Below, in pieces: positions 14,864-20,949 of a stretch of DNA of 64,000 nucleotides; position 1 is the first letter of the stretch, and every line of letters starts with the position of its first letter. The stretch comes from a virus. The stretch lies in IMG/VR virus record IMGVR_UViG_3300021962_000055, positions 1 to 64,000 of that record. One strand, 5' to 3'. Position numbers and translations under genes: made by a program. The notes beneath the pieces are model-generated. The model worked only from the letters and a program-made list of their open reading frames with translations, had not been told where the DNA came from and did no database searches.

Positions 14864-14884
14864 ACAGCGCAATCGTGGCGCTGT
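14864..14884 (+). promoter_or_regulatory. Leader hairpin with AATCGTG loop
   Basis: ACAGCGC (14864-14870) pairs with GCGCTGT (14878-14884) around AATCGTG, repeating the CGCAATCGTG core. Just upstream, TTGGCC (14832) and TAGACT (14853-14858) resemble a promoter, but their 15-nt spacing is poor. The site AAGGAGGG for the HNH gene follows directly. Confidence 0.5.
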
Positions 14885-14898
14885 CCAAAGGAGGGTCT

Positions 14899-15369
14899 AT
14901 GAGCCTGTGTCGTGGTCCGGTGTGTAACCGCAAAGTCGTATCAAAAGGGTTATGCGCTGCTCACTATAAGCAAATGCAACGAGATGGCGTGTTGCACGTC
15001 ATCGAAGATTCCAAGCTGCCAGAAGATAAGTTCTGGAAGAACATAAAAAAGACAGACGATGGGTGTTGGCTGTGGACAGGGCCTGTGGATAAGGGTTATG
15101 GCCGCATGTACGTGGGCAATAAGGCGTACCAAGTACACCGCTGGTCATATGAACAGCATAAGCACGTAAGCCTTACCAAGGCAGAGACATTAGATCACCT
15201 ATGCCGTAACACTACGTGCTGTAACCCAGAGCATCTCGAGAAGGTGTCGTTGATCGAGAACATCGAGAGGCAGCACCTGTACCACGCCCTTAACGCGGAG
15301 ATCAAACGCCTAAGGGATTTCCTAACCGATATCGGATACAACCCCGACACCTTACAAAAGGAGATGTAA
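14899..15369 (+). CDS. HNH endonuclease
   Basis: A 156-residue protein with an N-terminal zinc-binding-like segment (CRGPVCNRKVVSKGLCAAH) and a C-terminal HNH core in which LDHLCRNTTCCNPEHLE supplies the His and Asn residues plus further Cys. Free-standing HNH enzymes of this size in phages are usually homing endonucleases or packaging-related nickases. Being far from any terminase, a homing type is more likely. ATG 14899 follows AAGGAGGG. It is preceded by 200 nt of structured non-coding sequence. Confidence 0.8.
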   Translation: MSLCRGPVCNRKVVSKGLCAAHYKQMQRDGVLHVIEDSKLPEDKFWKNIKKTDDGCWLWTGPVDKGYGRMYVGNKAYQVHRWSYEQHKHVSLTKAETLDHLCRNTTCCNPEHLEKVSLIENIERQHLYHALNAEIKRLRDFLTDIGYNPDTLQKEM

Positions 15370-15623
15370 TGACCGAAGTAATCCATCCGCACAAGCTCGA
15401 TGAGTTTGACGACACTGAAGTGCAGGAGTACCTGCGTAACCCAAACAAATGCCCTTACTGCCGTAGTACGCACATCTGTAGGACCGGAGCTGACTGGGAG
15501 GAAGTTGACTTCGTTACCCACGTAATCAGGTGCTATGACTGCGAGCACCGGTGGGCCGAGGTATATAACCTCGTAGCTATCGAGCCCTACGGGGAAGACC
15601 CCTGCGACGACGAACCGTTCTGA
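15369..15623 (+). CDS. Zinc-ribbon protein, 84 aa
   Basis: An 84-residue acidic protein with two Cys pairs (CPYC and CYDC, about 34 residues apart), which suggests a zinc ribbon; the rest is unrecognised. ATG 15369 overlaps the previous stop (TAATG). Proteins of this type often bind nucleic acids or polymerase, but no evidence is visible here. Confidence 0.6.
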   Translation: MTEVIHPHKLDEFDDTEVQEYLRNPNKCPYCRSTHICRTGADWEEVDFVTHVIRCYDCEHRWAEVYNLVAIEPYGEDPCDDEPF

Positions 15624-15643
15624 CAACAACAAGGAGAACCACC

Positions 15644-15865
15644 ATGAACACCAGACATTACTCACACCTTGACCACCTGATTGGCAAACGTGTGCGGCTT
15701 CAATATACAAATGACCCTTACACTGATTTGAAACAAGGTGATGAGGGGGTTGTCCAATTCATTGACGACCTTGGTACCGTTCACGTCAAGTGGGACAACG
15801 GTAGTTCAATGGGGCTTATCACCTCTGAAGGTGACCGGTTTGTTGTACTAAAAGAGGAGGAATGA
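15644..15865 (+). CDS. DUF4314-type KOW-like protein
   Basis: A 73-residue beta-rich protein. The pattern LIGKRVRLQYTNDPYTDL, DEGVVQFIDDLGTVHVKW and DNGSSMGLI closely matches the DUF4314 domain common in phages and mobile elements. The function is unknown. ATG 15644 follows the repeated leader AACAAGGAGAACCACC. It overlaps the next gene. Confidence 0.75.
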   Translation: MNTRHYSHLDHLIGKRVRLQYTNDPYTDLKQGDEGVVQFIDDLGTVHVKWDNGSSMGLITSEGDRFVVLKEEE

Positions 15866-16212
15866 TGTTTAGGTACCACGACGATGAGGATTACTACGAC
15901 CGCCCAGACCCGGTGTATGCCCGTGGCTGTAGATGTAACAGCCTGTCAGAAGAGCCGTGTAGCTACTGTCAGGGTGACTACACATGCCCTGGTGGGTGTG
16001 GACACTCAGCAGGTGACTGCCAGTGTCCCCCAGTATGGGACGATCTTTCTGAAGAAGACCAGATGAAAAGAATCAAAGAGGCATTTGAGTATCTGTGTGA
16101 CCGTGGCGAAGTGCCTTACGGGATCATGGTTGGAGACGATGGTACTTGGGACACTTACGACCCGGCTATCGAGTTGGCCGAAGAATGGTATGACCACGAA
16201 AGGGTAGGGTAA
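15865..16212 (+). CDS. Cys-rich acidic protein, 115 aa
   Basis: A 115-residue protein with about ten Cys in its first 55 residues (CRCNSLSEEPCSYC, then CPGGCGHSAGDCQC), consistent with one or two zinc sites, followed by an acidic helical part. No family is recognised. ATG 15865 is preferred over 15862 for spacing to GAGGAGG; it overlaps the previous stop. Confidence 0.55.
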   Translation: MFRYHDDEDYYDRPDPVYARGCRCNSLSEEPCSYCQGDYTCPGGCGHSAGDCQCPPVWDDLSEEDQMKRIKEAFEYLCDRGEVPYGIMVGDDGTWDTYDPAIELAEEWYDHERVG

Positions 16213-16214
16213 CA

Positions 16215-16646
16215 GTGCAAACGTTTGTGCCTTATGGCCCTAACTTCCTAGCTAACGCTCAATGCTTGGATAACAAACGACTGGGTAAGCAGCGAGTCGA
16301 GTGCCTGCAGATCCTTAACGCACTCACCGACCCTGCCGCCAAGGGTTGGCGCAACCACCCTGCCACACGCATGTGGGATGGTCATATCCCAGCTCTTGTG
16401 CTGTACGGTCGTGCCATGTGCGCTGAATGGACACGTAAAGGGTATAAGGATACGTGCGCTGACAAGATGCTTCAGCGTGCGGCTGATATGTGCATCGATC
16501 TGGAGTACCCCGTGTTGCCCAGTTGGTTATCGGATTACGAAGTAATGGAATCCCATAGGTCCAATTTAATTAGAAAGCTGCCAGACCACTACGGACTGAT
16601 GTGGCCGGGTCTCAGGGATGACTTGCCTTACAAGTGGCCTGTCTAA
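16215..16646 (+). CDS. MSMEG_6728-like protein (pyrimidine-dimer glycosylase family)
   Basis: A 143-residue protein starting MQTFVPYGPNFLANAQ with the conserved segments LDNKRLGKQRVECLQILNAL and WRNHPATRMWDG. These are typical of the actinobacterial MSMEG_6728 family, related to T4 endonuclease V-type pyrimidine-dimer DNA glycosylases (Pyr_excise). A DNA-repair role is plausible but not shown. GTG 16215 is the start. It is the last gene of the left arm and overlaps the end of the convergent deaminase gene by 4 nt. Confidence 0.7.
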   Translation: MQTFVPYGPNFLANAQCLDNKRLGKQRVECLQILNALTDPAAKGWRNHPATRMWDGHIPALVLYGRAMCAEWTRKGYKDTCADKMLQRAADMCIDLEYPVLPSWLSDYEVMESHRSNLIRKLPDHYGLMWPGLRDDLPYKWPV

Positions 16647-17041
16647 GCTAGCACTAGCTCTCTGATACGAGCCTTACCCCAACCATCCGTCTCAGTCCAT
16701 ATGGCGGTGTTAACCCCGTGCTCAGCTAGTAGCTCCTGGCATGCCTCGCACGGCTTGGCCAATCCGATAAGACCGCTCCTTGTTATCCTGGCAATGTAGA
16801 TTGTAGACCCTTGGGCGTCTCCTGCCTTACGCAGTGCTACTTGCTCAGCGTGGTACGAAACACCACCAGGTTCGACTTGTGCTGGGTCATTACGGTACCG
16901 ATTGAAACCGGTGCTAAGGACACGCCCACCACCAACAAGCACGGCCCCCACACGCCACTTATCGTGGGGGGCCATCAGTGCTTGTTGTGCAGCGACGTTT
17001 ATCCAGCGAAGATCAGACGTACTGATTTTGGGCATCAGCAA
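16643..17041 (-). CDS. Cytidine/deoxycytidylate deaminase family protein
   Basis: A 132-residue zinc-dependent deaminase. HAEQ (His64, Glu66) and PCEAC (Cys98, Cys101) provide the zinc ligands and catalytic Glu. The likely role is conversion of dCMP to dUMP or of cytidines for thymidylate supply during infection. TTG 17041 has a GAGG at good spacing, and ATG 17035 is the alternative. It overlaps the WhiB gene upstream by 29 nt and meets the left arm tail to tail. Confidence 0.78.
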   Translation of the reverse strand: MLMPKISTSDLRWINVAAQQALMAPHDKWRVGAVLVGGGRVLSTGFNRYRNDPAQVEPGGVSYHAEQVALRKAGDAQGSTIYIARITRSGLIGLAKPCEACQELLAEHGVNTAIWTETDGWGKARIRELVLA

Positions 17042-17474
17042 TCAGTTCCTCAGACTTTTCGATAGAGATACCGAGGTGGGTTGCTAGATCACTGACGATG
17101 CCTCTGGATGGAATCTTTTTAAAAGCGTTGAACTGCTTAAGGCATTTGATAACCACAGTTACCGGCATGCGACAATCAAGATTGTTGGTGTCCATGTTTC
17201 TGCGCTCCCTTGGAGCCAGGCCGCCGTATACACCGTGGTGTAGCCCATTCTCTATAGCAAAAGTCAAACACTCTTTGCGCACCGTGCATTTAGAGCAAAT
17301 CAATTTTGATTCGTTAACACAGGCTTGCATTAAGTGGGCTTCTTCTTTGGAAGGGAAAAAACATGAGGCCCCATGGCCCTTGCACGCAGCTTTCTGTCTC
17401 CACTTGTCGTCTCCCCATGAACGAAGTTGGGGAAGGTCTACCGACTTTTCAATGAGTTGTTCAGATGTGTTCAT
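17013..17474 (-). CDS. WhiB-family protein (first copy)
   Basis: A 153-residue WhiB-like protein. Cys31, Cys60, Cys63 and Cys69 fit the CxxC/Cx5C [4Fe-4S] cluster pattern, followed by the family motif GVYGG (G[VI]WGG-like) and a basic segment. A C-terminal extension of about 55 residues looks helical. WhiB proteins are actinobacterial regulators that contact the principal sigma factor, and phage versions can repress host genes. The target here is unknown. Confidence 0.85.
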   Translation of the reverse strand: MNTSEQLIEKSVDLPQLRSWGDDKWRQKAACKGHGASCFFPSKEEAHLMQACVNESKLICSKCTVRKECLTFAIENGLHHGVYGGLAPRERRNMDTNNLDCRMPVTVVIKCLKQFNAFKKIPSRGIVSDLATHLGISIEKSEELIADAQNQYV

Positions 17475-17487
17475 GTTGTGGTGAATC

Positions 17488-18549
17488 CTACAAGTTATTA
17501 ATGATGTCTACAATTCGTTCAAGGCCAAAGCGAACGTCCCTTACGGCTACGGCCTCGCGGTTGAAGGCCCCCTCCTCAGCACGGATGCGAGGGTTCCTGA
17601 GCTCTTCGATATGCCTAATCCATTTGATTGGCTTCTTGGCGATACGCCCAACACCCAGGGTGAAGTACAGATCCATGTACGAGTCGAGGTTCTGAGCAAT
17701 GAATGGGATACCGCTGGCGGCGTATTCCAACCCCTTGATATCGGACTTGGCCCGATTGAAAGGGATATTGGTGAGAGGTACGATACCAATGTCCATGGTC
17801 AACAGCTTCGGGTAGTGCTCAGCAGTGCACACCGGAGCGGTAACCACTTCGCTGTCTTTCATACCGAGCTTGCCGGCAAAGCTTGGGGCGTTGACAATGT
17901 GTCCACCGTGGTAGAGGGCAATCCGTCCATCACGAACCATTGGTGGAAGGATCCCTTTCATTGTCTCAATGTCCTTACTGCGGTGGAGGGTGCTACCAAC
18001 CCACCCGACCACAGGTACGTCTGAGTCGTTGTGCTCTTTTACGTTGAACCTTTCAAGATCAATGGTGTTAAGAGACACCACAGTCTTGGTGTTGAGCATC
18101 TCATCCATACGCATAGCTAGGTACGGAGTACTGCAGATGAGTAGGTCGGACTTGGCCAACGTCGCCTTGTAATGGTTGATGTTCTCAATAAGGTTTGTCT
18201 TAGGGTTGTTTACGTGGTAAGCGTAGTTGTCCGTCGACAGACCCCAGTACCAATCATCAACATCATTGATGATCTTCTGACCATAAGCCTTGGCGGCAAC
18301 GACGTTGTCGGCAATGCCCTTATGCATGAGGCGTTGCATGATGATGACATCGGGGTCATACATCTCACCAGTTTGATCTTGGATGGAGAAGTGTGTCCGG
18401 TTCCAAACAAGCACACCGACAGCAGTAGCCATCGGTAGACGTGTTACGAACTGACCAAGCCGGGCCCATCCAGACCCGCCCCAGTGCTCCTTGCCGTCAG
18501 GAGCCTTGCTCGGGGGAAGCCAATCCCCTGACGCTATTCCTAGTAGCAC
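17488..18549 (-). CDS. GT-B-like glycosyltransferase
   Basis: A 353-residue protein resembling GT-B glycosyltransferases. It has a first Rossmann-like half, then VPVVGWVGSTLHRSKDIE, and a C-terminal half with GIVPLTNIPFNRAKSDIKGLEYAASGIPFIA, the usual nucleotide-sugar binding region. It may glycosylate phage DNA, virion proteins or host envelope. GTG 18549 is supported by GGAGGTAAAG directly upstream, although this overlaps the preceding gene by 53 nt. Confidence 0.75.
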   Translation of the reverse strand: MLLGIASGDWLPPSKAPDGKEHWGGSGWARLGQFVTRLPMATAVGVLVWNRTHFSIQDQTGEMYDPDVIIMQRLMHKGIADNVVAAKAYGQKIINDVDDWYWGLSTDNYAYHVNNPKTNLIENINHYKATLAKSDLLICSTPYLAMRMDEMLNTKTVVSLNTIDLERFNVKEHNDSDVPVVGWVGSTLHRSKDIETMKGILPPMVRDGRIALYHGGHIVNAPSFAGKLGMKDSEVVTAPVCTAEHYPKLLTMDIGIVPLTNIPFNRAKSDIKGLEYAASGIPFIAQNLDSYMDLYFTLGVGRIAKKPIKWIRHIEELRNPRIRAEEGAFNREAVAVRDVRFGLERIVDIINNL

Positions 18550-18703
18550 CCTTTACCTCCGATACGAACGTCATGACATTGGTCTTTCTACCACCTACCC
18601 CACAACGGTGAAGTGGGGGTTGTGTCATTGGGACAAACACCTCCACCTCACCGTTGCATTTGGGGCACCGATAGTGCCCCGGCGGGTAAGTTTCTTTGGT
18701 CAC
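18497..18703 (-). CDS. Small zinc-ribbon-like protein, 68 aa
   Basis: A 68-residue protein with CPKC near residues 13-16 and a later Cys (HRCG), suggesting a small zinc site. GTG 18703 overlaps the stop of the upstream gene by 4 nt. Its last 17 codons overlap the glycosyltransferase start, so the C-terminus is less certain. Confidence 0.5.
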   Translation of the reverse strand: MTKETYPPGHYRCPKCNGEVEVFVPMTQPPLHRCGVGGRKTNVMTFVSEVKGATRNSVRGLASPEQGS

Positions 18704-18906
18704 GACGTAGCTTCGGCCTTGGGACGGCGCCTGGTCCAGGTCTTGGCAAACTCGCGAATCTGCTCAAGGTCCCACAGGGGGGTTGCAGCTAGCGTTAGTA
18801 CGGGCTGGGGGAAGTCCTTACGCTTACGAAGCGCATGGATCTGCTGCTTAGGGCAACCAAGCAAGTTGGCTACCTCGGCTGTTCCTCCAATGTTTGTGAT
18901 GTCCAT
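18700..18906 (-). CDS. AlpA/MerR-like HTH protein
   Basis: A 68-residue winged-helix protein. EVANLLGCPKQQIHALRKR followed by DFPQPV and PLWDLEQIREFAKTW matches the AlpA/excisionase-like layout. It probably binds DNA and may regulate its own promoter, which lies just upstream. ATG 18906 follows AAGGAGACC. Confidence 0.72.
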   Translation of the reverse strand: MDITNIGGTAEVANLLGCPKQQIHALRKRKDFPQPVLTLAATPLWDLEQIREFAKTWTRRRPKAEATS

Positions 18907-18944
18907 TTTGGTCTCCTTATGGTGTACACATTACGTGTGGCTAT

Positions 18945-18973
18945 ATGTTACACGTGGCGGTGCCTCAGTGCAA
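18945..18973 (-). promoter_or_regulatory. Candidate minus-strand promoter
   Basis: On the minus strand TTGCAC (18973-18968) and TAACAT (18950-18945) are separated by 17 nt, a good sigma-70-type match with a TAnnnT -10. It directs transcription of the HTH, zinc-ribbon and glycosyltransferase genes. ACGTGT-type words are repeated at and just below the -10, including CACGTG and GTGTACAC palindromes at 18922-18956, and could be operators. Confidence 0.5.
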
Positions 18974-18976
18974 CTA

Positions 18977-19492
18977 CTACTTACACTTTCTTGTCCAGGG
19001 CTGGAACCCGCACCCACGGTGGGCGTCGAACCAGATGTACATCTCCCAGGCCCAGGCAAAGTTGTAATAGGGGTCATTGACGTACCGCCAATCTCCGTAC
19101 TTGTCCTGAATCTCGTTGTGCCATACCTGGTTGATTTGGAGCGGTCCCGAATCGTGACCGTTCCACCTGGGGTGACCCTCGATGATGTTTAGACATCGAG
19201 ACTCATTCCAAGCCTCGTCAAGGACGTCCACTAGGAGTTCCTGAGGCCAGCCAGCCGCAACGGCAATCGGTGCAAGTTCTTCACACTTAGTGCCGGGAGG
19301 CACCAGTGTGGTTGTCGGCACCGGAGCCACCGTTGTGGTGGTTGTGGTTGATGTGGTTGTAACTATCGGTGGTTCAGTTGTTGTGGTTGTAGGAACCGGA
19401 GCTTGAGTTGTGGGGATGGCTTTTTGTGTGCTCACTTGTCCGCTGCAGCCGACGAGTACGACGGCCGCAATCGTTAGGGTAAGTTTACGCAA
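18977..19492 (-). CDS. Lipoprotein with lysozyme/transglycosylase-like domain
   Basis: A 171-residue protein starting at TTG 19492 after AAGGAGAAGAC. It has a lipoprotein signal (IAAVVLVGC), a Thr/Pro/Val-rich linker to about residue 65, and a C-terminal SLT-like lysozyme fold. In that fold Glu in AWNESRC fits the catalytic acid and DSGPLQINQVWH matches the usual core. It could be a membrane-anchored muralytic enzyme for lysis or release. Being membrane-anchored is unusual for a phage lysin. Confidence 0.7.
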   Translation of the reverse strand: MRKLTLTIAAVVLVGCSGQVSTQKAIPTTQAPVPTTTTTEPPIVTTTSTTTTTTVAPVPTTTLVPPGTKCEELAPIAVAAGWPQELLVDVLDEAWNESRCLNIIEGHPRWNGHDSGPLQINQVWHNEIQDKYGDWRYVNDPYYNFAWAWEMYIWFDAHRGCGFQPWTRKCK

Positions 19493-19521
19493 TAGTCTTC
19501 TCCTTGATAGGGGATAAGGAA

Positions 19522-19547
19522 AAGCCCTACTCGTAGGGGTAGGGCTT
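19522..19547 (-). terminator. Terminator-like hairpin between WhiB and lipoprotein genes
   Basis: AAGCCCTAC (19522-19530) pairs with GTAGGGCTT (19539-19547). Read on the minus strand the stem is followed by TTCCTTATC. A second stem, AAAAGTCCT (19574-19582) with AGGACTTTT (19611-19619), overlaps the end of the WhiB gene and has T-residues at its 3' side. Together they probably end transcription from the 19954 side. Confidence 0.6.
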
Positions 19548-19588
19548 CCTTCTAGTTTACCACTGCGTTACGGAAAAGTCCTACCAGA

Positions 19589-19954
19589 TCAACCAATTAG
19601 GTCGAAGAGCAGGACTTTTATGTCAAACGTACTACCTTGGTTTGGTATTTTATTGATGTCAACAGGTGTTGGCTTGGGGGGTCTATCGCATTGTCCACAG
19701 TCGCACCCACGTCGATACGACTCAGTGGTTCCGTGTACGATCTTGGCCGTGCCTTTGCGTTCTTGCGGAGTGAGCCCACCCCACATACCCCACACTTCGT
19801 TGGTGCCGTACGTAGCACACCTGCGCCACACGGGGCATGAATGGCAGACCAGTTTTCCTACGGCGTAGTAGTCGCTAGGGGATGGAGCGTCTAGGGGCGG
19901 GTACCACAAGTCGTGGTGTTTTCCACGACACAGAGCCTCATCTAGCCAATCCAT
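19589..19954 (-). CDS. WhiB-family protein (second copy)
   Basis: A 121-residue WhiB-like protein. Cys9, Cys37, Cys40 and Cys46 fit the [4Fe-4S] pattern, and EVWGMWGGLTPQERK contains the family motif and downstream basic residues. A second Cys cluster (CDCGQC) follows. It differs clearly from the copy at 17013-17474, so it is not a recent duplicate. ATG 19954 is the start. It is separated from the MazG-like gene by 3 nt. Confidence 0.85.
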   Translation of the reverse strand: MDWLDEALCRGKHHDLWYPPLDAPSPSDYYAVGKLVCHSCPVWRRCATYGTNEVWGMWGGLTPQERKGTAKIVHGTTESYRRGCDCGQCDRPPKPTPVDINKIPNQGSTFDIKVLLFDLIG

Positions 19955-19957
19955 CTA

Positions 19958-20287
19958 TTAGTAGCGCCCACCCTCTACTTCTCGACGGAACAAGCACAAG
20001 GCGATTACAGAGTAAGTAGCGATATCGAGAAGGCTGTCTTCGATGCCTTCGTTCTGGAGGGTGGAGCCCTTAGCAGCTGACTGTAAGCGAACGACCTTAT
20101 CATTAGCCCGCATCATTGCACCGATCCATGGACTAACGCCCCAATCCTTTGATGCACTAACGTTTGCAAAGAAGTCCTCGTCAGTACCGTAGTCAGCACC
20201 CTTACGACGGTGCATAGCAAGAACTTCTTCGATAACCGCTTCGAACTCGGGGTCACCATGAATGTGGGGCATCGTCTTCACTTTCAA
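19958..20287 (-). CDS. MazG-like nucleotide pyrophosphohydrolase-type protein
   Basis: A 109-residue helical protein. HRRKGADYGTDEDFF and EDSLLDIATYSVIA fit the all-alpha NTP pyrophosphatase or nucleotide-modification-associated families common in phages. It may control nucleotide pools during infection. The ATG at 20287 overlaps the membrane-protein gene by 35 nt; an in-frame ATG at 20272 would shorten this. Confidence 0.6.
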   Translation of the reverse strand: MKVKTMPHIHGDPEFEAVIEEVLAMHRRKGADYGTDEDFFANVSASKDWGVSPWIGAMMRANDKVVRLQSAAKGSTLQNEGIEDSLLDIATYSVIALCLFRREVEGGRY

Positions 20288-20483
20288 TTAATGTATCTAA
20301 TACACGGACTAACGCTAGAGGACCAACAGTCAGAACAAGGAAGAACCCAAAAGCTTGTGGGATGGACCACCCACTTCCCTTGTTTGACAAGGCGTCTAAG
20401 AGAGTCGCAAAGACGGCGATCAGAATAGCCGCTGCTGCTCGTCGTCGTTCACGATATACCTCGGTGTTGCGCATGCGTCGCAC
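20253..20483 (-). CDS. Small membrane protein, 76 aa
   Basis: A 76-residue protein with a basic N-terminus and two hydrophobic segments (about residues 17-32 and 43-62). It starts at GTG 20483 after GGAGG. It overlaps its neighbours on both sides (64 and 35 nt). It could be holin-like, but nothing specific shows this. Confidence 0.5.
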   Translation of the reverse strand: MRRMRNTEVYRERRRAAAAILIAVFATLLDALSNKGSGWSIPQAFGFFLVLTVGPLALVRVLDTLIESEDDAPHSW

Positions 20484-20599
20484 CTGCTGTCCTCCATTCT
20501 TCGTAGCTCGGTTTCCAATGCTTTGATCTTCTTGTTAAGAAGCTTGATCTCATGATTAAGAACGTTAATCATGGCTTGTTTAGAAGCGTCGAAGTCCAT
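20420..20599 (-). CDS. Possible coiled-coil protein, 59 aa
   Basis: A 59-residue frame starting MDFDASKQAMINVLNHEIK and continuing with a heptad-like stretch (KLLNKKIKALETELRRM), then CDAC. It starts by sharing one base with the preceding stop (TGATG), and it fills an otherwise empty 115-nt gap. Its C-terminal third overlaps the membrane-protein gene, which argues for caution. Confidence 0.45.
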   Translation of the reverse strand: MDFDASKQAMINVLNHEIKLLNKKIKALETELRRMEDSRCDACATPRYIVNDDEQQRLF

Positions 20600-20916
20600 C
20601 AGATGGCGTTAGGTACTTGGCTGTTGTAAGCGTATAGGTAGCTGCGGAGAGCGTTGCTGATCCATGAAGAGGCGACTTCCTTGTAGAAGTAGTCCACAAC
20701 ATCTTCGGGGAGCTCGATCTCTTCGCCGTTAATCACCACAACCATGGAAGAACGTAGGCGATAATGGTTTGCCTCGTCGGCCAAATGGGTGATCATGGCA
20801 GAGGCTTCCGCCAAGGTGGCTGTTACGTCTGCGATGGAAACCCCGACAGTATTACTTTGTAGATCTTCAGCCAGGTTTTTAATGTGGCTAGCAAACCCGT
20901 AGTAGTCCGTGTTCAT
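20599..20916 (-). CDS. Hypothetical protein, 105 aa
   Basis: A 105-residue protein without a recognised domain, mainly helical with a short strand (MVVVINGEEIELPEDVV). The minus-strand start at 20916 follows AAGGAGAACAT. It ends in a TGATG junction with the small coiled-coil frame. Confidence 0.55.
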   Translation of the reverse strand: MNTDYYGFASHIKNLAEDLQSNTVGVSIADVTATLAEASAMITHLADEANHYRLRSSMVVVINGEEIELPEDVVDYFYKEVASSWISNALRSYLYAYNSQVPNAI

Positions 20917-20949
20917 ATGTTCTCCTTTTTGTCAATCCTATAGCGATTG

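Noticed and set aside
15884-16066. 60-codon plus-strand frame within the Cys-rich gene
   Set aside because: It overlaps a better gene in another frame, has no ribosome-binding site and no distinctive sequence.
16648-16657. CTAG-CA-CTAG near the end of the left arm
   Set aside because: The spacer is 2 nt instead of 3, so it does not meet the motif; likewise CTAG-TGCG-CTAG at 14271.
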